Shown here piece after piece: positions 24,494 to 34,627 of a stretch of 64,000 bases of DNA. This stretch comes from Larix kaempferi (taxonomy: Eukaryota > Streptophyta > Pinopsida > Pinales > Pinaceae). Each line of letters opens with the position of its first letter. The first letter of the stretch is position 1. The stretch is taken from positions 2,852,001-2,916,000 of the forward strand of contig BSBM01000096.1 of the NCBI GenBank assembly GCA_027924585.1, in the 5' to 3' direction. The notes under the pieces were generated by a model. The model saw only the letters and a list, made by a program, of their open reading frames with translations. It made no database searches and was not told the origin of the DNA. The position numbers and the translations under genes were made by a program.

Positions 24494-25615
24494 ATCCAGT
24501 CTAGTTTCTGACTTCAATCTGTTTATTTTCTTCTGTTAAAGCTTTAAAGTCCTGGTTTTGCTAGTCACAGGCACCTGTAATTAATGTTTGGAAGACTGCT
24601 AGGATTACTACAGTTTTGGAATTGTAAATCTGTTGGTGGCTCTGCCACTGTTTTTTAATATAAAAACTATCCATTTCTGTCAAAAAAAAAAAAAAAAATA
24701 GTATAAATATTAAACATAGAGATATTTCCATCCTATAGTTTCACCATTTTTACGATATAACATCATCTATTTAGAGAGTTACACTATATCAAACCTTGTT
24801 ACGATCATAAAAAAATCCCATGTACTTATATATATTGAAATGTAAAAGCTATCTTAGATATGCTGATGACTCTAACTATTACAGGTATTTAATTATAAAA
24901 GGCGACTCATACATCTATGTTATGGATCAACATATAGTCGGAACATCCACATATTAATATTCTTGAAATATCACTTTTGCAAATGGAATTGATAATAGGA
25001 TCTTCATAGCATTTATACATTGTAAACTAGCACGTAATTAAGAATTTACATAGTGTGTATTTCCTTTCAGTGATTTCAATAAAAAGTCTAGTGCATATAC
25101 TGATAGCAACGACTTATGCAATTTGTTTGAATAAATTAAGATAGCATTGTTGAACTAAAAACTGAAGACTCATACCATCAATAATTTTCATGCACAGAAT
25201 TACGTATAATTATCTTAATGCATTGACATCTAGCTGAAACACTTTTAGAATTACTTGAAGTACTTGAATCGTCGTATTAACTCTTACCTGTGATTCTGCG
25301 AAAAAGAAACAGGTTCATATGCTTTAGCTATCATAGCTAAGTAAACCTCGGGGTACCCCATAGGAACCCTTCATCAACATTCAAAAGCATAACTGTCAGT
25401 AATTATCTCAAAAACTGTACCGCAAGAGAATTTCATTACTGTTTACATATTTACAATTTAGTATAAGTGAACTATTGTCATAATTTGTTTAAGAATTGCG
25501 AAGTGTCATTATTGTTAAGTGGTTTAACAATTGTTTTGTTTCCGCAAATTGCAATTCAAGCATTAAATGTTACGTTTAAAAATTTTAATTTTTTATGAAA
25601 TTTCAGGATGTTACA

Positions 25616-25757
25616 ACAACGCACTGACGCCATGCTGGCAGTGGATCAAATTGGGGATAATCAATGGGACTCAAAGACAGCCTTTCCAAGGTTCCCTCCA
25701 GAGGGTCAAATACCATTACAAAAAAGCTGGGAATCAAGTTAACATAGCCATAAACCT
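25616..25757 (-). pseudogene. F-box/kelch gene fragment (copy K2), cut by the gypsy insertion
   Basis: 'acaacgcactgacgccatgc' and the following 120 bases match 52,131-52,260 and 63,893-64,000. On the minus strand they encode the linker after the F-box (PLPAWCQC-type region). The left side ends at the gypsy LTR, so the element inserted into this gene. The right side jumps near 25,757 to kelch-upstream flank. The N-terminal F-box itself is therefore deleted. Confidence 0.85.
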
Positions 25758-25762
25758 TTGAT

Positions 25763-26830
25763 ATTTGATTCACCATTAAAATTTGATTTTAACATTTTTT
25801 TGTGCATTTTATAATGTTAAAAATTTTGTTCCATATTGAAATTTGATTATAGAACTTTTTCCAGTGGGTTTTGGTTTATTTTAAGAAGTTGAGTTTGTCC
25901 ACTTTTTAACTTACTCCTGTTAATAGTAAATTTGACATGTTAATAGTCCATTATCTTTTTTAAAAAATTAAGAAAAAAAATATTATTATTAAATATAAAT
26001 ATGTTTATTGAGATTCATATTAGGGCACTTAAGGCCATGTCTACCTTGTGGATATCACACATAGTAACCCAATTTTATTCCAAAGAAAAGGAAGATAATT
26101 ATCTCCATCAAAAGTTAATTAAAAGTTAATGTAAAGCATATGTTAGTATTTAATATAAATTTGATCCTTCAAAATTCCAGTATTGGCCTATCTTAACATG
26201 ACCCAAGTCATTAGAATTTGGAGAAAGTAATTTTCCTTCCATGTTGAATTTATCCACTTTTTAACTCATTCCCATTAATTGTTTTTACAAACATTATTAG
26301 GTAAAAAAGACATACAAATATTATATTACACAAAAAATAATTTATTTAATTCTGAATTTGACATGTCAATAGTCCATTAATTTATAAAAAAATTTAAGAA
26401 AAAAAATTATCCTTTTATTATTAATTAAAAAAAATTTTGGATTTCTATTAGGGATCTCAAGGCCATGTTCACTTAGTGGACATCACACACATTCACCTAA
26501 TTTCATCCCAAAGAAAAAATGAAAATAGTTATGTTAATTACTAAAATACGTTAATTGTTATTTAGTCATAATGTTAATGCAAAGCATATCAAAGTATTTA
26601 AGATAAATTTGACTAGTCAATATTTATGTAGCATGGGTCATTATCCCTACAATAACATCACCCCACAAGTTAGGAACATTTGTTTTGAATTTTTTTGTAA
26701 GGTTTGAAATTAGTTTGAAGATATTTTTCAAAATTCCCCCCCATAGGATGGGGGTTATGACCAAAAACACTAAATAAGATTGCCTAGACCATAAACAAGC
26801 CCTATTTTAACACCAGAAAATTCAATATTA
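25763..26830. other. Repeated intergenic flank; no gene
   Basis: The first 280 bases match 53,500-53,760 ('ttggtttattttaagaagtt', 'gagtttgtccactttttaac'). A second, more diverged pass of the same motif follows at about 26,220-26,600, including 'ctcaaggccatg' and 'ggacatcacacac'. This looks like a decayed tandem repeat belonging to the kelch unit. No coding sequence is seen. Confidence 0.65.
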
Positions 26831-26835
26831 GATAT

Positions 26836-27264
26836 CTAATCATCATCAAATATACGAATAGGAGAATAGATTGGGAATTTAGCACCTGGAGACTCGATCT
26901 TGACCGACTGAGGAGAACCATGCCGATAGGCTTGAGGACAATGACGAAATATCAACTACGAGGCTGAGGTGCTTGCTATGGGCACATGGCTGAATGTTTT
27001 TCCAAGCAATTCTCTTGCCAAAGCATTAAGCTTAGCATTAATTCTTTCATAAACAACTAACTAGTTGTGATCCAATCTCTACAATCCCTCCTCCATACTA
27101 GCAATCTAAGTTTCCAAAGGAATTCCATTGGGTTCTTCCTAAAAATTTCCTTCCACGAAATCTTTCAACGCCAGACTGAATAGGTCCTTCATGTTCCACA
27201 ACATGCCTAGGGTTCAAGTATAATGGGTTTCCCAAGTTATGGTAGATCTAGAGTTCTCTGCCAT
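26836..27264 (-). pseudogene. Decayed ORF of unknown family (copy C), five internal TAG
   Basis: Reading 143 codons on the minus strand from MAENSRSTITWETHYT to FDDD-stop gives a protein-like frame. It is broken by five TAG codons and one TGA. Every TAG is one C-to-T step from CAG, and the TGA one step from CGA. Residues 12-91 align without a gap to residues 55-134 of the ORF at 46,987-47,406, with about 24 of 80 identical (for example ALARELLGKTF against ALAQALIGKYF). The sequence is predicted helical, with no zinc, protease or polymerase motif. I do not recognise it. It is probably a transposon-encoded small protein. Confidence 0.55.
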
Positions 27265-27942
27265 CCCCCTAGATAATCAACTAACTTCTCTAAACTTGGT
27301 TTCCCCCTACTGTGAATTCAATTTTTCATTCCAAAGACTCATTCTCTAGTTCCTAGATTCACCTTCTGTTCGAAGTAACCTTGGGAATTCTTCATTTCCT
27401 TTATGTCCCAAGGAATATGTGTCCATCAAGGACTTGCAACATTATTTTTCTGATTCAACATGGTCTACACCATTATAGAATGGAGGATGGGTGAGTTCCA
27501 TACTAAGAATTGTTCACTGCAAATGTGGGGGCTAAGCAATACAACCACCAAATTACAACAATACCAAGAAGTTCCTCCTCTAAAGAGACTATCCAAACCA
27601 TTTATGTGAAGGCGCCTACATCGACATTTCCCAAATAGAAACCCCATCATGATACAGTCATCCGCAAAGAGGTGGCCAAGATGGGAGTTCTTTTCCATGA
27701 ATACTCGCACACAGGAAGAGCTAACAATACGAATGTCAAACATGAGAACCTTAGTTTGCTTGTATCAAATGGCAGAACACGTCATGATGATGAGAGGGAG
27801 GCTCATGTCTCTAAAACCTATGGGAGGAACACATGCACGCATTCATGGTATTCCCCTCCACTAAATTAGAATTCTAACCATAAACAATTCCTATGTCCGA
27901 TGGAGAATCGCACTTGTCGTTGGGGGGATTTTTTTTTAGGAT
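27265..27942. other. Region upstream of copy C ORF; no clear gene
   Basis: Likely part of the same element as the ORF to its left, judging by the parallel layout at 47,407-47,826. Short frames exist on both strands, but none shows a domain. Confidence 0.4.
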
Positions 27943-28138
27943 ATGGGGGTGGGATTTGATCCACTTATATGTCCACGAGTCATGAGATCTTTTCAAATAA
28001 TACCTCTAGGTGGAACCACGCATTTGACCATTACCTCAAGGTGACCCCATGGGTCTAGGCTCAGCCCTCACGGTAATTGAACCTTGCCCACCCATGAGAA
28101 ACTCCTCGCTCCTCACTAATGGATCCAACCCATTTATG
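27943..28138 (-). repeat. SINE-like repeat, copy 1
   Basis: About 195 bases are shared with two copies at 47.83-48.23 kb. Read on the minus strand it begins GGGTTGGATCCATTAGTG. It carries GGTTCAATTACC (box B-like; tRNA-derived SINEs have GGTTCRANNCC) about 55 bases in, and ends CCCACCCCCAT. A tRNA-like promoter in a short dispersed repeat suggests a SINE, but no poly-A tail or target duplication is clear. Confidence 0.45.
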
Positions 28139-28473
28139 CATTTTTTTTTAATTATATATATATATGTGTGTGTGTGTGTGTGAATTACCATTGAGATTTG
28201 CTTTTAATGTTTTTTTTTCCATTTTATAATGATTAATTTTGTTTAACATGACCAAGAACTTGGAAAAATGATTAGATGAATGTAGAATTTTCCTTGCTTG
28301 AGTTTGTCCACCTTTTAAATCACTCCCATTAATTTCTATTTACAAGCCTTTATTAGGTGGGAAGACCTACCAAAGTTTATATTACACATAAAATATAATC
28401 AAAAGGTTTAATACTCAACTTTACATGTCAATAGTCCATTACCTTAAAAATAAAAATATCTTAAGGAAAAAAT
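28139..28473. repeat. Microsatellite and intergenic repeat block
   Basis: A compound (TA)n(TG)n run lies at about 28,155-28,182. After it comes another diverged copy of the 'gagtttgtccacctttt' intergenic block, with 'catgtcaatagtccattacc', as near 26,250 and 53,170. No gene. Confidence 0.6.
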
Positions 28474-28918
28474 TTATTATTTTGTGAAGTATTTTCGAAA
28501 TTACAATCAATCATGAACATAATAATTTATTGAATTTTAAGCATAAATTTGATGAAAAAATTATAATGTATACATACCTATCCTTGATTCAACTTCCTAG
28601 TGTTGAATTTGGTATTCAACATCATATTCATTAACATTAAGATGCTCCATATTTACATTATTAGCACTTGTATTTTCAACTTTCAAACATTTTCATTTTT
28701 ACATATAGATCTTATACTTAACATTATTGCACCGATAGGAGTGAGGTGTTGTACAACCCAGTATGGGGGAGATGTTGTAACATAACATAGCGTTACCATA
28801 ATTAAAAAAAAATCATGTCGACTCATAAAATAAAAAATTATGAAAACAAATTAAAAAATCTATGTGCGCTCATAAAATAAAAAAATTATGAAAACTAATA
28901 AAAAAATGCATGTCCAAT
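28474..28918. repeat. Intergenic repeat R, copy 1
   Basis: Runs from 'gtgaagtattttcgaaatta' to 'aaaatgcatgtcc'. The second copy starts at 31,273, is split by the LINE at 31,466-45,804 and resumes to 46,057. The copies are mostly identical, including 'caacccagtatgggggagat'. This pair gives the empty-site sequence for the LINE insertion. No coding potential. Confidence 0.9.
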
Positions 28919-28994
28919 TTTATTTTGAAATATGCATATGTTTCTTTCAATCCTTCTGGCATTCTCAAAGGATGGAAAAAAATGGGCAGCATTT

Positions 28995-29278
28995 CTGCTT
29001 GCCAATACACATTTTAAAATAAAACCGGTAGCATAAACGCTACCAATTGATATAATAAAAAATATTAATAATTTGAAAAAATAAATACAACCTAAATTTA
29101 AAATTTAAAACATAAAACATAAATTTAAAATTGCTACACATGTTTTCAATGAGTTTTCAAATTTATTGAAAAAAAAAACCACAACGAGCAACATTTATTA
29201 AATGTTGCCGGTTTTATTTCCAAATGTGTAATTCGAGAGCATTTATGCTTGCCAATACACATTTAGAAATAAAACCAA
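28995..29278. repeat. Inverted and direct repeat triad
   Basis: 'cttgccaatacacattttaa' with 'aataaaaccgg' at about 29,000-29,025 recurs inverted at about 29,199-29,228 ('gccggttttatttccaaatg') and again direct at about 29,247-29,275 ('gcttgccaatacacatttag'). Arms of 25-30 bases around a 170-base centre suggest a foldback element with one extra arm copy. Confidence 0.65.
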
Positions 29279-29529
29279 TGGTTGATACAAATTTATACAA
29301 ACAAAAAACACAAGAAATTTAATTTAATTTTAAAAATAATTTGGAGGTTTATGGTCCACTTACGTGGTGGAGTGGCCGACAATGTGGCGTGGCGGTGTGG
29401 CGTGGTGAGTGTTGTGGCGTGGAGTGGTGGTATCATGGCCTCGGTCGAGATACTTTGATGCGTCATTGTCATTGGAACAATGTCGATCGGCCTACCGCTA
29501 TCGGTTTTTTTTTTTCACTGCCTCGGCAG

Positions 29530-29676
29530 CTCGATCGAGCATTTAAATATGCCCTCGATCGAGGTATTTTAAAAACCTCGATCGAGGCCTTTTAAAGCGC
29601 TCGATCGAGGTATTTTAAAACCCTCGATTGAGGTTTCAATAGCTCGATCGAGGGCTTTAAAATACCTCAATCGAGG
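29530..29676. repeat. Array of CTCGATCGAG palindromes
   Basis: Seven palindromic or near-palindromic cores lie at 29,530, 29,553, 29,576, 29,600, 29,622, 29,643 and 29,665, spaced 21-24 bases, about two helical turns. Most are (C)CTCGATCGAG(G); two are one base off (CCTCGATTGAGG, CCTCAATCGAGG). Spacers are A/T runs such as 'tattttaaaa'. A looser relative, 'ctcggtcgag', sits at about 29,439. The surrounding 29,340-29,520 is unusually G/T rich. Confidence 0.85.
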
Positions 29677-29679
29677 GTT

Positions 29680-31272
29680 CGCGGCGCAAAACTTTCCCAC
29701 TCCGCTTGCCAAAAATCGTGAACCACCTTCATGGATTCACCCTATGTTGACATATATAATTCCAATATTCTAAAAGAACCTATGGTTTTAATCATATGTA
29801 GGTTATAAGGGTCAATATATTTTAAAGACAAGTTGACATCCAATCATCACTAAAAATAATAATGAAATAAGCTTTCAATAAAATTAATAAAATTTGCAAA
29901 AAAATATATACACACCTATGCACAACACTTAATTTTATATTATATTTGTGTCTTAAATTTTATTTACACCATTATATAAATTGATCAAATGATACAAATC
30001 AATTAATGGAGTGGTTCATCTACCACTTTCAAAGTGATCATTTTACACATGCCCTTGCATCATCAAGCTCTCATTTTCTATGACTAGTCTCAAAGAAATT
30101 CCAAATAGTTCAATGTTTGATTTTTTTTATGAAGGAGACATAGTCAATGGAGTTTTCATTATGATTTAAATTAACCTACAGATCCATTTGAATATATATA
30201 GTGTTCATTGAATTCAACCCTAGGATGTTTCAATGGGTCATTAATTAGATCAAAACAATTATGTTGAACAATGAATATTTATCATGTGCACGATCATCAT
30301 TACTATAGAAATGGTATTCTTTGATCACATTATGATTATCACTGTTGCTTTATATACCATCAACATTGTGTTAAGCATGCTTATATAGAATATGTACAAG
30401 TATAGATACCTGGCCAATTATAATATTCACTTTGTATCTCTTTCTGTGAGCTAACGTGTAATTTTCTACAAAATCAAGCACTAACAAAAATTGTCCCTGT
30501 AGGAAAGACTTCACAAAAGTATTTTAATTGTAGGTCTTTCCACCTGGATCAATGCAAATGATTGGTGTATTTTGCTCTATGTGAATCCTTGGTGGTCTTG
30601 ATACCCAATACTCATGCACCATCATTTTAAAACCTTCTTGAAGTCTATATTTGTAAGGTTTCCAACAAATAATTGCCCAAAAAGTGAATTTATAATTAGC
30701 ATTTTATTGAATTTGGAATTTTGTATGCCTTTGCAATATCTTTGGTCTAGTTAACAATAATCCTTCCATGCATGCCAATAAACATTTTTAACTAATCATT
30801 GGTGAAACAACAATTGTTTGTGTTTCTCTATGTTCAACTCTAACATCTTTTTATCACAAACTTCTAAAAGTTTTTAATGTGTTGGCTAAGTTCTTAGATA
30901 CATTATGCTTCACCTATGCCTCTTTTGTTAATTTTTTAATACCCAATAATGAAACAAATTCTTTTAACTTGTTGGAATTTATCAAACATTTAAAAATTGA
31001 GCTTCTGTTGTCACTGGCATATTTTATTCCTTAGATTTTTTTATATCGATGTTATTTAAGATTTCATCATCAATATTGATAGCACTTGTAGATTTCAATT
31101 TAATTTAAGGACATCAGATTTATTAAATTATGAAAATAACAAAACAAAGTTCACGTTCTTTTATTCCTAGACCCAAAAAACCTGAAATCAACTATAGTTT
31201 CATACTTCCTATTCATTTTGGTCTTCAACACCAGCTTCATCAACATTAAGATGCAAATATCCATCCTTTTTT
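29680..31272. other. Stretch without recognisable gene
   Basis: AT-rich. Frames on both strands are short and I found no domain. Some parts, for example the minus strand of 30,400-31,000, look like very old coding sequence with many stops, but I cannot name a family. Confidence 0.5.
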
Positions 31273-31465
31273 TGTGAAGTATTTTCGAAATTACAATCAA
31301 TCATGGACATAATAATTTATTGAATTTTAAGCATAAATTTGATGAACAAATTATAACGTATACATACCTATGCTTGATTCAAATTCCTAGTGTTGAATTT
31401 GGTATTCAACATCATCTTCATTAACATTAAGATGCTCCCTATTTACATTATTAGCACTTGTATTT
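31273..31465. repeat. Intergenic repeat R, copy 2, left part
   Basis: Matches 28,474-28,668 up to 'agcacttgtattt', where the LINE begins. CACTTGTATTT (31,455-31,465) is repeated at 45,805-45,815 as the target-site duplication, and the repeat continues there. Confidence 0.9.
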
Positions 31466-31784
31466 TCTTTTGTTTTTTAAATAAAAACAGAACTATATAT
31501 TACTTGCTGATAGAGAGTACATAGCTAGTCCACATCATCAGAGGCATTCCCGACCAACAGAGGTCAAATAGGAACCCATGATCCACCATTCAGTATCAAA
31601 ACGAAAGCAAAGTATTCCCGGCTTTGTTGCCAAATAGGAGGCTGACATAAATAGTATAATACAGTCTAACCATGAGTTCAGTACAGACTCCATAAAACCA
31701 AAAATACAAAGACAGACTAGACTTCGATAATAACCATATACCCTATTAGGATAAAACAAAAATACTGAAACGAAACGAAACATA

Positions 31785-32413
31785 TTAATCAATGGTAACA
31801 GTCTGCGGGCTCCTACCAACAGAGACCGGAGTTAGAGCCTTGGGAGACTCCACCTTCTGGAACGAGACCATGCCACCTGCAATGCCCGATAGGGACAGAG
31901 CTCCACCATGGCTTCCACCACTCCCATCTTCAGCAGGCAGCCCTTGGATGATGAAAGATATGCCCATTTTCTTAGCTATGGCATCGATTTTGGAGTGCAT
32001 CACCCTATTGTCCAGATTGTGCGATTTCCATGATTGCATGAGTTCCTCATCTCCCATACGTTTATTTGCATAGTCCATCATAACATTGGCCAGCAGACTC
32101 TTGGTGACCCAGTGAGTCATGAGGGTACGCTCATAGAGGGAAGCCCTGCCAGCCATAGTACCAGGGTCGACCACCCAGTCCTCCAAGTCCTGATAGATTT
32201 CTCCCACAGATAATGCTTGGACATTTTCCCAAAGGCCTCTCTCAGTAACTTCAATTTCATTGCGAATGGGGGAGGAATGTGATTGTGTAAAAACTCAGCA
32301 GCATCCCTAAGACGGGATCTAGTGGATGCACAGGTAACCCTACCAGTGTTGGCACCACCATAGCTAGACAATTCACCACCTGACGGGGAGGAGAGTTTGC
32401 GTTTCGGTTCCAT
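31785..32413 (-). pseudogene. LINE 3' ORF (ORF3 candidate) with one frameshift
   Basis: From MEPKRKLSSPSGGELSSYGG, a first frame runs to about 32,245 (PPPFAMKLKL). A one-base shift then continues it as RGLWENVQALSVGEIYQDL, on to WVTKSLLANVMMDYANKRMG and a Gly/Ser-rich end before TAA at 31,785. That is about 205 codons. The stretch around W--K-L----MD resembles the same part of the ORF at 46,987-47,406 (W--K-L---AMDD). I do not recognise the family. It lies about 480 bases after the end of the RNase H frame. Confidence 0.5.
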
Positions 32414-32894
32414 GAGGGAAGCAGGGGGGAACAAACAGAGAATCCCAAATAAACCACTCAGCATGATACTCTGGAATTCCTAGACCACAAATTATGCACA
32501 GTCTGGCGAGACTGAAGAGAAGGCAAATGAATTGAACAATGGACATCATGTCCAAATATATGACCGGGTTGAGCGTCATAGGAGTAACTGCCAAGTGATG
32601 CAGAACCGCTGCCAAGTACAGAGCCATCAATACCTGAAAATACCTCCTGATCATGGATCTAATGAAAGGACAGAGGAGGAGTGAACGAAGGAAGCTCCAG
32701 GTCTTTTCGGCATTTGAAACATACTTATGAGAGTACCTCGCATCAATTCTTATAATGAGGAATAAGATAGTAGGTGTCATTCCGAGCTGAGGAGAGTCCT
32801 GACACAGGGCCCTCTCCTGACATCTGCAGCAGCCACGTTTATATTGTTTGTGTTTGGCGTACCATAAATGCGAGTGATTTAAATGCACTTGATC

Positions 32895-34622
32895 CTCCTA
32901 TGCCAAGTGTTGACACAATTCCATCCACTCATCAGGAGGATTCTCAATCAGATTGCACATCTTGAAGGGGGACCCGTCTGTGATGCCATGGTTTGCCAGA
33001 TGGTCTGCTACTCTGTTAGCCTCCCGCCTTACGTGGCTAAAGGAAACCGCTGTGATATTGAGAAGGAGTTCTCAAAGGAGATCTAGCTTGGTAAGGAGGC
33101 ACCAAATGGATGAGACTTTTTTCGAGGATTTCCCAAAAGACATTTTCCGAGCCATGTGGATGATAATTAACGAATCACCCTCAAAAACCACTGGTGACCA
33201 GGCTTCCGTTATCACCATGCATACCCCCTGAATGAATCCTTCTAATTCTGCAGAGTTATTGGAATCATGTCCAATGGCTCCAAAATAAACCTTTGCTATG
33301 GTTCCCGACTCATCTCTACAGACACCTCCATAGCCAGCATGGCCAGGATTACCCCGGGATGCCCCGTCGATGTTGACTTTGAAACCACTAGCCATAGGGG
33401 GGAACCACCTGGAAGAAATAATAGGCCTGCAAATAACCTCCTTTTTCCTCAATCCCTCCAGATCAGCGCGACGCAAACCCAATCCTTCTACAATACAGAC
33501 ATTACCCGGGAATAGATCTTTGTCTTTATCAGACCATTGCTGAAAATGAACTATTTCCACCATGTTTTTTCCCAATTTTAACCAGACCACATCCACCGAG
33601 TTGGAATGATCCTTGAAGATGCGTTCATTTCTTTCCTTCCATAGAGACCAGACAACCATTATTGGGAAAAGTTGCCAAAGCAAACCAATGATAGGGTTGG
33701 AGAAGACCTTAAGATCCCAGGACTGCAGAGTTTGCTCCAAGTGGCCTCTAATGCGATAGCTTCTTCTAAAAATGGTGGAGCCCCTATCCCAAATCTCAGG
33801 TGTAGACGGACAAGAATCAAGCAGATGGCTACAAGATTCCTCCTCATGGAGGCATAGTGGACATCGAGAAGGGTCACAGATCCCATGTTTCCTCAGGTTT
33901 TCACTAGTGAGGATCCTTTTCCAAACTACAAGCCAGCAAAAGACAGCTATTTTGGGCCATTTGTTCATGCCCCAAACTTTGCCCCAGATCTGCCTCATCT
34001 CTTTGTCATCCTAGATTCTAATTTCGTAGGCCTCCTTGATGTCAAAGGTACCTTTCTGCGAATGACCCCATCATAATTTGTCCGGCGATGCGCTTGATCT
34101 GATGAATTGTTCCTTCAATGTGGAATCAAAGGAAGATAGGGATTCGTCTTCAGAAGTACTATCCCAACTTCCAGCCAACCGCCATTCCCTATGCCAATCG
34201 TGGTCATTATGATTCCAGTAGTGGGCTACCTTTGTTTTTCCTGAGGCTATACCTCTTTCTTTTATGGTTAGCCATCTGGGTTCAGCACCCAGAATGGGAA
34301 ATTGATTCCACGAATCTTCCCAGAAGTTGGCCACTTCCCCATTGTGGATTTCCCAAAAATAGTGATCCTGGACTAGGCGCCTTGCCTCAAAGGCTTTTGA
34401 CCAAATGTGAGAACCTTGCTTAACTTCATTGAACCTGATCAAGAGCCTGATGTCTCTGTTTCATGCATACTTGATATGCCAAAGTTTAGCCCAAGGTTCC
34501 ACTTGATGATTGCACCAACGCCACCAGATATTTGCTCCATAAACTTCACTCAAAATTTTAGGGTCTCTTAATCCAAGCCCCCCCTTAGCCTTAGGTTTGC
34601 AAATTTTTTCCCAACGAACCAA
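32895..34622 (-). pseudogene. LINE ORF2, 3' part: end of RT, zinc-finger region, RNase H
   Basis: Continues the polymerase from 41,772: GGLGLRDPKILSEVYGANIW, then a long linker. The zf-RVT region follows (WPKIAVFCWLVVWKRILT and CPLCLHEEESCSHLLDSCP). RNase H begins FKVNIDGASRGNPGHAGYGG with its catalytic Asp, then NSAELEGF with the Glu and FEGDSLIIIHM with the next Asp. A frameshift near 33,075 leads to HVRREANRVADHLANHGI. Other stops occur near 34,071, 34,020 and 34,443. It once gave the reverse transcriptase and RNA-removing activities for insertion. Confidence 0.9.
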
Positions 34623-34627
34623 AGAGA

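Larger units (their letters stand above)
23010..24695 (+). mobile_element. 5'-truncated LINE inserted in the gypsy 3' LTR
   Basis: The LTR sequence 'aaatagtataaa' occurs on both sides (22,998-23,009 and about 24,696-24,707) but once in the 5' LTR, so it is the target-site duplication. The insert ends in a run of about 17 A. These are the marks of target-primed LINE insertion on the plus strand. It holds the end of ORF2 (RNase H), a 3' region with a further ORF, and a short tail. It is younger than the gypsy element. Confidence 0.93.
10911..25615 (+). mobile_element. Ty3/gypsy (chromovirus-like) retrotransposon with very long LTRs
   Basis: All structural landmarks are present: 5' LTR, primer site, gag, protease, reverse transcriptase, RNase H, integrase, chromodomain-like tail, polypurine tract and 3' LTR. 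Domain order and the end 'RNRTIGQVKVQWKH...DEATWE' fit plant chromoviruses such as the Tekay/Del group. The element is inactive: gag-pol has seven in-frame stops and a frameshift, and the 5' LTR lacks its first 540 or so bases. The LTRs differ at roughly one base in 15-25 where I aligned them, so the insertion is old. Its right edge lies inside a kelch fragment, and the left target flank is lost. Confidence 0.93.
19568..25615 (+). repeat. 3' LTR (about 4.4 kb, interrupted by a LINE at 23,010-24,695)
   Basis: It opens TGTAACAT and closes ATGTTACA, an 8-base inverted repeat that fixes both ends. At about 20,083-20,148 a 21-base unit 'gagtgcagaagttatactatt' is repeated three times; the 5' LTR keeps about one and a half copies. 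The last LTR base is followed by 'acaacgcactgac', which is kelch gene sequence. Without the LINE it is about 4.36 kb. Confidence 0.93.

Noticed and set aside
30100-31200. Possible transposase gene on the minus strand
   Set aside because: Translation gives many stops and no recognisable catalytic motif.
32373-32888. 171-codon minus-strand frame between RNase H and the 3' ORF
   Set aside because: It starts at the end of the RNase H region and has no domain; the neighbouring frame from 32,413 looks more protein-like.
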